Source: UBA2561 sp964577275 (GTDB lineage Bacteria; Bacteroidota; Bacteroidia; Cytophagales; Thermoflexibacteraceae). Taken from it: 29,134 nucleotides of DNA. This document shows, in pieces, positions 1 through 8,700 of this stretch (positions are counted from its first letter, which is position 1; each line of letters begins with the position of its first letter). The notes beneath the pieces are model-generated. The model saw only the letters and a list, made by a program, of their open reading frames with translations. It ran no database searches and was not told where the DNA came from. The stretch lies in contig CAZNYR010000049.1 in the NCBI GenBank assembly GCA_964577275.1, positions 1-29,134 on the forward strand. The letters run 5' to 3'. The position numbers and the translations under genes were made by a program.

Positions 1-271
1 CCAGGGCATTTCGCCGAAAATATATTTTTTCTATTTCTCTGATATTCAACGCTACACGATATTTTTTTAGATAAATCAAACCATCTTCGATGTCCAAGAT
101 GACATCCGAATAACGTTTTTTATCACCTTTGACCTTAAAGATGAGTTTGTCCCCAACCTCAATGCGGATGCGTTTGCGTTTATAATTATCCAACATCAAA
201 AATTCTTGTGCGCCTAAGAAATTAACAAAAAAGTAAAAAATTAACAATATAATGATAGTTTTGTGAGGCAT
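1..271 (-). CDS. Exported hypothetical protein, 3' end cut by window edge
   Basis: An open frame begins at the ATG read on the minus strand from 271 and stays open for 90 codons to the window edge, so the C-terminus is missing. The N-terminus (MPHKTIIILLIFYFFVNFLG, then AQEF) looks like a signal peptide with cleavage near the Ala-Gln. The mature part is basic and beta-rich, starting LMLDNYKRKRIRIEVGDKL. This layout resembles small uncharacterised exported proteins common in Bacteroidota, but I cannot assign a family. It is transcribed divergently from the CHASE2 gene. No stop codon or internal frameshift is visible in the sequenced part. Confidence 0.6.
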   Translation of the reverse strand, partial: MPHKTIIILLIFYFFVNFLGAQEFLMLDNYKRKRIRIEVGDKLIFKVKGDKKRYSDVILDIEDGLIYLKKYRVALNIREIEKIYFRRNAL

Positions 272-554
272 GGCATTTTTGTTTTATGAACAAGACCACG
301 CAAAGCCGTATTTTGTTGCACCGTATTCAATTCGTAATTATTACTAAATAAAATGAACGCCTATCGGTTCGGGTGCTGTCATGGTTTTGTGATAATTTGG
401 ACTTAAAAGTGTTTTTATAGGATGAAATCATTTTTTTGAAAAAAAAGATAAATTTTGAGCGAAGTTTGCTGTAAAAATCTAAAAAGTCTTGCTATTTTTT
501 TGAATCCGAATTTGTGCATCATTTGTGCATTTACATCACATAAAAAAACGTATC
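272..554. other. Divergent intergenic region
   Basis: AT-rich spacer between two divergent genes. It should hold both promoters. I found no convincing TTTG/TAnnTTTG pair; TATTTTTT at 493-500 is only a weak -7 candidate for the CHASE2 gene. No coding frame is supported. Confidence 0.4.
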
Positions 555-1835
555 ATGAAACGATTTTTTAGTTTAAAGAATTTATTTGGCACACTGGTTG
601 TTTTTCTGACCGTCTGGATTATCAGCAATTTGGCAGTAAGTCTGGACTTTCTGAATGTTTTTGAACAAGTTTTGGGCGATTATAATTTGACCGATTTGGC
701 ATTTCATTTTAAGGAAAAACCCAAAAAAGACCATCGTATCGTGGTGGTAAATATCGGTAATCTTTCGCGTGCTGAAATTGCCCAACAAATTACGATTTTG
801 AATGAACACGAACCTGCCGTCATTGGTATGGATACGTTTTTTGGGAGTGCCAAAGATTCTATTGGCGATGCAATTTTGGCGGAAGCCATCCAAAATACCA
901 AAAATATGGTGCTGGCAAGTCAGGTGATGAATGATAGCCTTTATCCGAACGACCGCATTTTGTGGGGAACGATAGAAGCTCCCGATTTTTTGAAAAAAAT
1001 GCCTTTTTATCCCAAAAACAAAATTGTATGGGGCAAATTACGCAAATCGTATGCGTTGTTTTCGGATTCTGCCCATAGTGGATTTGTGAATGTTTATACT
1101 GAAGGCGATTCGGACTTTGAAACGTGGCGTAAAGAGCCTGTCAATGAGCTGATTCATACAGGAAAATACGAAATGTGTTTCGGGGCAAAAATTGTGCAAC
1201 TCTATGATTCCACCAAATTACAAAAATTATTAGCCCGAAAAAATTATACCGAAATTATCAATTATCGAGGCAATACCGAGGCGTTCATGTATTTGGATGC
1301 GTTTGATGTTTTTAATCCCGAAATGTACAAACCCGAAGACATCCGAGGCAAAATCGTGATGATGGGCTACTTGGGCGATTACGGAAACCCCCAAGAATGG
1401 GACGAGGATAAATATTATTCGCCCATGAATACGATTCAGGTCGGACGAACGACCCCCGATATGTATGGCGTGATGGGACACGTTAATTTTGTGGCGATGG
1501 TACTGGACGAGCAATACATTGACGAAATTCATCTGAGCGGCAGCCTGTTAATTGCTTTTATTTTATGTTTTATTAATGTTGCATTATTTAATTATATGTT
1601 ACATAGTAAGGTATGGTCGCCTTGGTATGACGGAATCTCTAAATCTATTCAGTTGGTGCAACTCATTATGTTAGGGTATTTAACCTATTACCTATTTGTT
1701 GAGCAGAACTTAAAGATTGATTTGGCACCTGCCGCCATTTTACTTTTGTTTTCGGGTGATATGATGGAACTCTATAACGGCTTCATTCTCACGCAGTATA
1801 AAAAGTTAAAAACCATCAAAATCAGTCGTTCCTGA
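555..1835 (+). CDS. CHASE2 domain-containing membrane protein
   Basis: I chose the ATG at 555 (MKRFFSLKNLFG) over the in-frame ATG at 525, because the basic start is followed directly by a hydrophobic helix (about residues 9-28). The next ~290 residues fit a CHASE2 extracytoplasmic sensor: RIVVVNIG, then AVIGMDTFF, then DIRGKIVMMGYLGD near the end. Hydrophobic segments near residues 327-348, 363-383 and 388-405 form the usual C-terminal membrane bundle. CHASE2 proteins normally continue into a cytoplasmic kinase, cyclase or similar output domain. Here the protein stops about 20 residues after the last helix, so it is a sensor without its own effector. An exported protein follows 112 bp downstream on the same strand and may be its partner. 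The ligand is unknown. Confidence 0.8.
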   Translation: MKRFFSLKNLFGTLVVFLTVWIISNLAVSLDFLNVFEQVLGDYNLTDLAFHFKEKPKKDHRIVVVNIGNLSRAEIAQQITILNEHEPAVIGMDTFFGSAKDSIGDAILAEAIQNTKNMVLASQVMNDSLYPNDRILWGTIEAPDFLKKMPFYPKNKIVWGKLRKSYALFSDSAHSGFVNVYTEGDSDFETWRKEPVNELIHTGKYEMCFGAKIVQLYDSTKLQKLLARKNYTEIINYRGNTEAFMYLDAFDVFNPEMYKPEDIRGKIVMMGYLGDYGNPQEWDEDKYYSPMNTIQVGRTTPDMYGVMGHVNFVAMVLDEQYIDEIHLSGSLLIAFILCFINVALFNYMLHSKVWSPWYDGISKSIQLVQLIMLGYLTYYLFVEQNLKIDLAPAAILLLFSGDMMELYNGFILTQYKKLKTIKISRS

Positions 1836-1901
1836 AAAGTTTTTTATGCTCAAGTGCATCATTTTTTTTTGAGCTTCGTATTTAGAAACAATACTATTTT
1901 A

Positions 1902-1909
1902 TAATTTTG
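1902..1909 (+). promoter_or_regulatory. Possible -7 element before the FecR-like gene
   Basis: TAATTTTG matches the Bacteroidota -7 consensus TAnnTTTG and lies 38 bp before the ATG at 1948. No good TTTG -33 element sits 19-20 bp upstream, so this is tentative. The gene may instead be read from the CHASE2 promoter. Confidence 0.3.
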
Positions 1910-1947
1910 TAAAAATTTTTGGCAAAACATTATATATTCAAAAAATT

Positions 1948-2913
1948 ATGAAAATCAAATTGTTTGCAATCTGTATCCTCTCTTTGTTGTTCACAGTGTC
2001 CCTTTCGGCTCAGAGTTATACTTTTCGTGTCATCGGGACAAAAGGAAACAACACGATTGACGGGAAGCCGCTCAAAGTGGGCATGACACTCACTGATAAT
2101 CAGACTATTATGATTGCCAGCAACGGCTCATATTTGGGTTTGATGCACAAGACAGGCAAAACCCTCGAACTTCAGGACAAAGGCTCGTATCAAGTGAAAG
2201 GCTTGGAATCTAAAATCAAAGGGTCAGGCAATCTGAACAGCCGATACGCCAAATTCGTAGCCAACGAATTGAGCCAAGACGGAGGTCCGAGCGCAGCCCG
2301 AAGCCGACACATGAAGAAAACAGGTTCGGTCGAGCGTGCCATTGGTCTTGTCCAAGCAATGCTCCCGAAAAGTTCTGATTTGTATGGTTCAACACTTGCC
2401 GTCAAATGGTTCTTAAAAGAATCTAACGAAGTGAAAGAAGCTGATGTCAAAGAATACAAAATCTATGTTACCAGTATGGAGGACGAAGTTCTCGAAACTT
2501 TGGTAACGACCGATAAACACGCTTTTGTGGATGTTTCTGGTGATAAATACAAAGGTGCAGAGCAATTAATCGTGAAGGTTTTGGCTATCAAACAAAATGG
2601 TGAAGCCTTTGAAGATTTGAGTACGATTGATGGACGAATGGTTCAGATTCTGGATGCAGAAACCAAAGCAGAAATCGCCGAGGAAATGAAGGAATTTGCC
2701 GATAATTCTAATAGTCCATTAACAAAGTTGGCGGAAGCCTCTTACTACGAAGAAAATAAATTGTATTCCGATGCCATTCGAGCTTACGAACAAGCCTTAG
2801 AATTATCAGGAAACGTAGAATCTTTCAAGGAAATGTATGATTCATTCCTTATCCGAAATGCGCTCAACAAAGAAGGCGTTGAAAAACAAGCCTCAACCCA
2901 AGAAGGAAAATAA
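1948..2913 (+). CDS. Exported protein with FecR-like N-domain and TPR-like C-terminus
   Basis: The 321-residue protein starts with a clear signal peptide (MKIKLFAICILSLLFTVSLS, then AQSYTF). Residues about 21-100 have the rhythm of a FecR-like beta domain: DGKPLKVGMTLTDNQTIMIA, then SNGSYLGLMHKTGKTLEL. The middle part (150-240) looks beta-rich. Residues about 255-300 are helical, with one TPR-like unit around EASYYEENKLYSDAIRAYEQ. It would act in the periplasm or at the cell surface. It follows the CHASE2 gene on the same strand and is closed by a strong terminator, suggesting a two-gene unit. The molecular function is not known. The FecR-like call is from pattern only and needs a profile search. 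Confidence 0.65.
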   Translation: MKIKLFAICILSLLFTVSLSAQSYTFRVIGTKGNNTIDGKPLKVGMTLTDNQTIMIASNGSYLGLMHKTGKTLELQDKGSYQVKGLESKIKGSGNLNSRYAKFVANELSQDGGPSAARSRHMKKTGSVERAIGLVQAMLPKSSDLYGSTLAVKWFLKESNEVKEADVKEYKIYVTSMEDEVLETLVTTDKHAFVDVSGDKYKGAEQLIVKVLAIKQNGEAFEDLSTIDGRMVQILDAETKAEIAEEMKEFADNSNSPLTKLAEASYYEENKLYSDAIRAYEQALELSGNVESFKEMYDSFLIRNALNKEGVEKQASTQEGK

Positions 2914-2930
2914 TTATCTTAAACTTTTTG

Positions 2931-2970
2931 AAAAAAAACTGTTCATCTTGAAAGTGAGCAGTTTTTTTTT
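2931..2970 (+). terminator. Rho-independent terminator
   Basis: Stem ACTGTTCA/TGAGCAGT with a nine-base loop, flanked by an A-run before and nine T's after. It lies 17 bp past the stop of the FecR-like gene and closes the CHASE2/FecR-like unit. Confidence 0.85.
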
Positions 2971-3082
2971 GTGCTAATTTTTTTGGGTTTAATTTTAACG
3001 ATTCATTGACAAAATACAAGGCAAATTCCAAATCACAGATGCAACCTTCCTACCTTAAATCAATCTTTACATTATATCAAAT

Positions 3083-3121
3083 GTAGTTTAAGGATTATGA
3101 TAATCTACGCTTAAAGACTAC
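3083..3121 (+). promoter_or_regulatory. Stem-loop upstream of GIN lipoprotein gene
   Basis: A long imperfect hairpin combines outer arms GTAGTTTAAG/CTTAAAGACTAC with an inner palindrome GATTAT-g-ATAATC. It overlaps the end of a separate small dyad, TACATT-N6-AATGTA, at 3068-3085. It ends 27 bp before the ATG, so it could be an operator or leader structure. No clear promoter is assignable here. Confidence 0.35.
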
Positions 3122-3148
3122 ATAAAGTCAAATTAATCTTAAATAAAA

Positions 3149-3883
3149 ATGAAAACCTTACATCAGTTTTTGATTATTTTTTGCCTCACTTTTGGGTTGA
3201 GCGGCTGTTACGTTGATTTGGATTTGGATGATGATTTGCCTTGCCTTCAGGGTTCGGGCAATGTCATTTCGGAGGAGCGCACCGTAAGTAATTTTGACAA
3301 AATTCATGTCTATGGCAATGCCGATGTGTATATCACGCAAGGCAATATACGCCAAATCGAAGTTTTTGCCGAAGATAATCTGATGCGTCGGGTGATTACA
3401 AATGTTTCGGGTGGCACGCTTGAGGTTGATATTCAGGGTTGTATCACGCAATCCCGAACCGCATTGGTTTATATTACTACGCCTGATATTCGGTCGATTT
3501 CGGTGAGTGGCTCGGCGTATATCACGAGCGAATCTCAAATTCAAGGCAACAAACTGGAGGTCATTATGTCTGGGTCTGGCGATATGGATTTGTGGGTCGA
3601 AACCCGTGAATTGACCGTTCGTAATACGGGTTCGGGTAATATCGTGATGAGCGGAATTACAGATTTTCAGGATGTATATCTCACAGGGTCAGGTGATTAT
3701 GAAGGATTAGATTTGTATTCGGACATAAGCGAAGCCCTAATTAGTGGTTCGGGTGATGCCTATCTTTATGCCCGAAATACGCTGGATGCCACCATCACGG
3801 GAAGCGGAAATATTTATTACAAAGGTGAACCTTTTGAGGTACGAACTCGAATTACAGGTTCAGGAAATGTTATCAAATATTAA
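3149..3883 (+). CDS. GIN-domain (DUF2807) lipoprotein
   Basis: The 244-residue protein has a lipoprotein signal with lipobox LSGC (Cys20). The stretch after the Cys (YVDLDLDDD) is very acidic and could act as a lipoprotein surface-export signal of the kind known in Bacteroidota. The rest fits the DUF2807 'putative auto-transporter adhesin head GIN' family. It opens with GSGNVISEERTVSNFDKIHV, then repeated short units ending in SGSGD, TGSGN or similar, spaced about 20 residues apart, typical of a right-handed beta-helix. Examples are MSGSGDMDL, ISGSGDAYLY and ITGSGNIYY. Family members are usually anchored in the outer membrane; their ligand is unknown. The gene is monocistronic, with a hairpin 25 bp downstream. 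Confidence 0.85.
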   Translation: MKTLHQFLIIFCLTFGLSGCYVDLDLDDDLPCLQGSGNVISEERTVSNFDKIHVYGNADVYITQGNIRQIEVFAEDNLMRRVITNVSGGTLEVDIQGCITQSRTALVYITTPDIRSISVSGSAYITSESQIQGNKLEVIMSGSGDMDLWVETRELTVRNTGSGNIVMSGITDFQDVYLTGSGDYEGLDLYSDISEALISGSGDAYLYARNTLDATITGSGNIYYKGEPFEVRTRITGSGNVIKY

Positions 3884-3907
3884 TTTATCATACGCACTAA
3901 ACGTATG

Positions 3908-3941
3908 AAACCTGCTCAGTCTTGAAAAACTTGGCAGGTTT
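3908..3941. terminator. Hairpin between convergent genes, likely bidirectional terminator
   Basis: Arms AAACCTGC and GCAGGTTT enclose an 18-base loop. Inner bases (CAGT/ACTTG) can partly extend the stem. It sits between the convergent GIN lipoprotein gene and the small membrane-protein gene. Its core resembles the hairpin at 23382-23414. Confidence 0.65.
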
Positions 3942-3976
3942 TAAATTATTGATAACCAGCATTTTAATTGAAATTT

Positions 3977-4186
3977 CTATAAAAATAAGAAATAAATCCA
4001 GAGATAAGCAATCGTTTGTAGCGTAGCGTAGGCGTAATAATTTTCTCGAATGTGTACATCTAAGACATCCGCCATTTCTTCCTCATCGGCATAGGGGTCG
4101 GCATTTTTGATAAAGAACAATAAAGCAATAATCAAGCACACGGGCACTACGTAGTAATCGGCAAACTTATGAATGAGTTGTGTCAT
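3977..4186 (-). CDS. Small two-helix membrane protein
   Basis: A 69-codon frame starts at the ATG read from 4186. It encodes a short polar start (MTQLIHKFADYYV), a hydrophobic helix (VPVCLIIALLFFI), an acidic linker (DPYADEEEMADVLD) and a second C-terminal hydrophobic helix ending WIYFLFL. The alternation of helix, acidic loop and helix looks like a real protein rather than chance. It also fills an otherwise empty stretch between a terminator hairpin and the porP-side terminator. No family is recognised. A weak -7-like TATATTTA lies upstream on the minus strand. Confidence 0.55.
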   Translation of the reverse strand: MTQLIHKFADYYVVPVCLIIALLFFIKNADPYADEEEMADVLDVHIRENYYAYATLQTIAYLWIYFLFL

Positions 4187-4344
4187 TACGATTTTATTTT
4201 GAGGTGGGATTTTATTTAGATGGTCGTAAATATACTATTTTCGATGTACTTTTCGCTTCAAAAATGAAAAAAAAATCAAGTTTTTTTTGGAAAAACAAAG
4301 CCATCGTATATTGGAATTACGGCGAATTGCAAGAAATTCAGCAA

Positions 4345-4382
4345 AAAAAACATCATTCCAAGCGATTGAAATGATGTTTTTT
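4345..4382 (-). terminator. Rho-independent terminator of the PorP/SprF gene
   Basis: Perfect arms AAAAAACATCATT and AATGATGTTTTTT around a 12-base loop. It begins 27 bp past the stop of the PorP/SprF gene and gives a T-run on the minus strand. The A/T-rich arms make it usable on either strand. Confidence 0.85.
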
Positions 4383-4409
4383 GATGGATTTTGCAAAAAA
4401 AAGGCTGGG

Positions 4410-5642
4410 TTAATTTTTTCGTCCCTTAAATTGTTTGGGAGAACCCATATAGCGTTTTTTGCTCAAGGGACCTGGAATAGACGGATGTCGTTTTTTGAAT
4501 CGGATTTTGCTGTTTCGTCCGGCGGGCGAAGGATATTTTTGTTGTCCGAGATGTGCAAATTTGTAGCCAAATACGATTTCAAAGGTAGAACCCGTAGCCT
4601 GTGCTAATTCGCCTGCCATAAAATCGGCGGCAATTCCCAAGCGATAACGCTGTAATTTTAAGCCCATCGCAAACAAAACGGAAAAATTATTGGCTTGACT
4701 GGTCAGAAGCGCATCGTTCCATACGACATTCGACAAACTATCGGTGGCACTTCCTAAGGATTGCGTACCGACTGCGATGCCTTTGCCACCACTTCGGAAC
4801 ATGGTATTGACCCAAAACAACTGGTTATACGTGTATTGAATGCCTGCATCAAACTGCAAAGGCGTGGGCATTCCGTTCATAAACCGAACCATTCCTTGTG
4901 GCTCAACATAATGCAATTCGTCATAAGTTTTGAGTGTACATTTCAAAGAAACTAACAAATTAGGTTCTAATAAAATTTTATTTGTGCCGTTATCTTTTGC
5001 CCGAATGCCTTGCGAAACCAATCTATCTAAGGCAATACCAACCTGAAATTTATCTTTGAACATATAATTCAGACCGACAGCGGCTTCGAGGCTATTAAAA
5101 GCACCGCCACCGCCAAAAGTAATATCTTCGCCGTTATCTTTGCCTAATAATTTGGGGTCGCCTGTGTGCCGAATGTATCCGTATTCATCGCCGTATTCAT
5201 CGCTATACGCATCGGTCGGTAACATGGAACGGACATGATTATAACCTACTGATAATCCGAATGATAGAATCGAACTATCGACATATTTGCCAATAAAATG
5301 ATAGGCGTAATTTCCTTTTAATTGATAATTATCCAAAAACCCAATTCGGTCTTTCATAATTTGTATCCCTACGCCAGAGGTAAAATCATACACAGGAATA
5401 TCTACGGAAAAGAGCGAAGTTTCGGGATTGGCATTTTTCGTGCCAATCATGTTTACATCCGAACTTACGCCCGTCCATTGTTGGCGATGCGACATATTAA
5501 TCGACCCAAATCGGTCTAAACCCGCATAGGCAGGATTATAAATCAGGGGATTATCAAAATATTGGCTGTATAATGGTGTCTGTTGTGCAAACACATCGGA
5601 CACACAACAAATGGCAATCAAAAGAAGACCTATTTTTTTCAT
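4410..5642 (-). CDS. PorP/SprF family T9SS outer-membrane protein
   Basis: The 410-residue protein begins with a signal peptide (MKKIGLLLIAICCVSDVFAQ). It then shows the family signature: QTPLYSQYFDNPLIYNPAYA, followed by a segment ending SHRQQWTG. The body is an outer-membrane beta-barrel with alternating strands. The last strand pattern, FEIVFGYKFA, would normally be the end of the protein. PorP/SprF proteins work with T9SS in export or surface attachment of large cargo, often the adhesin encoded next door. Here that is the 1383-residue protein just upstream on the same strand. Odd feature: about 47 extra residues follow the last strand. They are strongly basic (RFKKRH, SKKRYMG, KQFKGRKN) and would lie in the periplasm. 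Family-level call is firm; exact orthology to sprF or porP is not. Confidence 0.93.
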   Translation of the reverse strand: MKKIGLLLIAICCVSDVFAQQTPLYSQYFDNPLIYNPAYAGLDRFGSINMSHRQQWTGVSSDVNMIGTKNANPETSLFSVDIPVYDFTSGVGIQIMKDRIGFLDNYQLKGNYAYHFIGKYVDSSILSFGLSVGYNHVRSMLPTDAYSDEYGDEYGYIRHTGDPKLLGKDNGEDITFGGGGAFNSLEAAVGLNYMFKDKFQVGIALDRLVSQGIRAKDNGTNKILLEPNLLVSLKCTLKTYDELHYVEPQGMVRFMNGMPTPLQFDAGIQYTYNQLFWVNTMFRSGGKGIAVGTQSLGSATDSLSNVVWNDALLTSQANNFSVLFAMGLKLQRYRLGIAADFMAGELAQATGSTFEIVFGYKFAHLGQQKYPSPAGRNSKIRFKKRHPSIPGPLSKKRYMGSPKQFKGRKN

Positions 5643-5702
5643 GAATTTTTCAGATTTTACTGCACCGTGTTGGTGTCAGGTTCAAGATGTATATTTTTGA
5701 AA

Positions 5703-5725
5703 ACGAGGAACTTAGCGTTCCTCGT
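5703..5725 (-). terminator. Hairpin between adhesin and PorP/SprF genes
   Basis: Perfect nine-base arms ACGAGGAAC/GTTCCTCGT around a five-base loop, in the 89-bp gap between the two co-directional genes. On the minus strand it is followed by only TTTTC, so it may be a partial terminator or a mRNA-stabilising structure that sets different expression for the two genes. Confidence 0.6.
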
Positions 5726-5731
5726 CTGCTT

Positions 5732-8700
5732 TTATCGGATGATGGTTACTGTTCCTTTTTTGACTCGGTCAGTTGCCTTGACCACCGATTTATAGGTGCG
5801 CTCCTCGCCATTTACGGTTCGAGTACGCTCTCTGACGGTAAAAAACTCAATCATATAAAAATACACGCCAGCGGGGACTTCATCAGTGGTATAGAAATCT
5901 TCTTCAAACGCCGAATCTGTGTCCTCTGGTTGTGTTTTTTGAGGCATTTTCCCTTTCCACGAAATGGGATTATCGTTTTTATAATTCCGAATTTCCATCA
6001 ATTTTACGCCCCACCGATTGAAAATATGCACCTTATTGTACGGGAATTTTTCGATTCCTTTGATGTACAAGTTATCGTTTAATCCGTCATCATTTGGCGT
6101 AATGACTTCGGAAACTTTCAAAAATTTAGGGTCTTGATTCACGCGCACCTGCACGGTGGTAGGTTCACTTTTACAGCCTTGTGAATACACGCCGATTATT
6201 GTATAAGTCTTTGTAACTGTGGGACTTACGGTAACTCTTGACGAACGACTTTCAATCAAAGTCGTTTCATCCAAACGTCCGGTTCCTTCATACCAAAGAT
6301 AAGTATTTGCGCCTGAGGCATTTAATTCGACTTCTTCCCCAATTTCGATTTCGATGCCTTCGGTAATCAACGAATCCGCCGTGATTTGTTGTCCAATCGT
6401 AATAAATCGCAACGGAATTACGTCAATGATGACGGCTGAAGAAGTATCTTGGAAACATGATGCCCCGTTCACGGATTCAGAAAAAACAATTCTTCGGTAT
6501 CGAGTCGGTACGGTCGGATACGGAAACGGCACATAACTGGTGTCTTTTGCCGAAGAGATATTTTCCCACGAGGCATCGGTCGTGGAGCCATCATCCGCTA
6601 CCCAAGTGTCTTGCATATCGGTTGTCTTTTGCCACTGAAATTCAATGACTTTGCCACCGCCCACAGGTTTTGAACCCGTCAATGTATCGGGAGCGATATA
6701 ATCTTGATACCCTTCGTAATATTCACAAATGACTTGGTCGCCACCAATATTATTGCTTTGAATTTTTGGAATAATCGTGATCGTAACCGAATCGCTCACA
6801 TTTTCAAAGCAGTTGCGTCCGCCTGCCGTAGCAATCGTAACAATTCGTCTGAAACTGGTTGATTTTTTCAAATTACTTTCGGGCTGATAATCTTTTTTAT
6901 TGCCAATACTCGCCCAGTCATCGTCTGATTCTGTGGCTTTGAATTGCCAAACATAACTCCAAGCGACCGAATCAGCGGCATCGGCATCGCCACCCGTAGG
7001 CGTTGAACCCACCAAAATATTTAGGGTATCGCCTTCGCAAGCACGTTGATTATTCCCGATTTTATTGTCTTCAATCACATTATATACTTTTACTTCGACT
7101 ACATTGCTGGTATCAGGGTCGCACCGATTGGCATACGCCAGTCGGCGATAAAAAGTCGTTCGGGTAAGTCTGTCGGGTTGCATAAATTCCGAAGTATCCG
7201 CCTTGACCCACGAAGCCGAGTCGGGCGCAGAACGGGAAATCGTATCGGTCGAACTGTACCATTCGTAATAGTAGCCACCGCCACCGCCAGTTACTTTGGT
7301 CGCCTGAATCAGGGCAACCGTATCGCCTTCGCAGATTTCTTGCGAACCTGCTATCGTATTATTTGAAATTTCGGGGGCAATTTCCAAAGTAACTACATTA
7401 CTATAATTGGGCAAACATCCCCCAAAAACAGCCCTTCGATAATAATAATAGCCCGCATCTAAGGAATCCAAGCCCAAATTTTGTTGATTGGCAATCGAAT
7501 CAATGCCTACGGATTTCCAGTTAAGCGAATCGGTCGAAACCTGCCACTCAAATCTGAAATTTCCTTTGGTCGTTTGCGGATTGCCCTGCAAGGTATCGGG
7601 GTCAGTTCCTACGCATAATAATTGTGATGTACCAATTTGATTCTCACCAAAATTGAATATTTTTTCAATCTGAATGACATTACTCGTGTCGTAATAACAT
7701 TTGCTCTGCACCACTCTTCGGATATAAGTCAAGGTATCCGTAAAATCCATATCATTGAGCAATAGCGTATCGGTTGTGCCTCTATCCGACCAGTTGAGGC
7801 TATCAAGCGAAGTTTGCCAGATATACGAATAATTTCCGCCACCGCCTGTGGGCGCACTTCCTGCCAGCGTAACCGTATCGGCATTTCGCATGACCAAAGA
7901 ATCTAAGCCATCGATGGTCTTGAGGGTTTCTTCGTAGCGTTCGCAAAGTGTGGTTTTATTGGCATCCACGACATTATTTCGGATTTCTGGAAACATCGAA
8001 ATCGTAACGATATTGCTGGTATCAACCACACAATTCAGTCCCAATCCCGTGCCTTGAACGACCCGCCGATAATAGGTTTCGCGCAATACATTTCGAGGCG
8101 TAAATTCAGGAAATGAATCGGTATTAAACGTAGAATCAGCACGCGACCACGTAATTTTATCCGTAGATTTTTGCCAAGCATACGTAAAGTTTTTCTCGTC
8201 CCATGCCAAGGTATCCAGATTGAAGGTCGTATCCCGAAGCACCAACGCATTGCCGCCCGGACAAATTTCTTGGTCTGCACTCATCGCATTGGATTGCACA
8301 TCTGGGAAAATATTTACCTGAACTATCGCACTCGTATCCGAAAGTTCGCAGCCCTTCTTGGAAGTAACTACTCGCCGAAAACGGGTTGTATCCGTCAGAC
8401 TGATAGGCGTGTAATTTTGGCTTTGTCCTTGGTTAATCCAAGCCGTATCCGATGACGTGCGACTTTGCCATTGATATAAATATGAACTCTGACCACCACC
8501 GCCTGTCGGCAATGAACCTACTAAAGTTGGCACGGTATCCGATTTACAAATCGTTTGTTCTTTGGTCAGAATGGTATTACTATCCAATTTGGCGATATAA
8601 TTAATTTTGACAATCGTACTGGTGTCTGGGTCGCACAAATCAGACGAAACAATCAAACGAAATAAAGTCGTATCGCTGATATTGGTGGCTTTATAATTAA

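Noticed and set aside
525..554. Upstream ATG extending the CHASE2 protein by ten residues
   Set aside because: The His-rich extension is unlike a membrane-protein start; the ATG at 555 gives a standard basic start before the first helix.
1848..1874. GCTCAA/TTGAGC hairpin as a terminator between the CHASE2 and FecR-like genes
   Set aside because: The T-run lies in the loop rather than after the stem, so it does not have terminator form.
4287..4607. 106-codon plus-strand frame
   Set aside because: It runs across the terminator hairpin and into the antisense of the well-supported PorP/SprF gene, and its product has no recognisable features.
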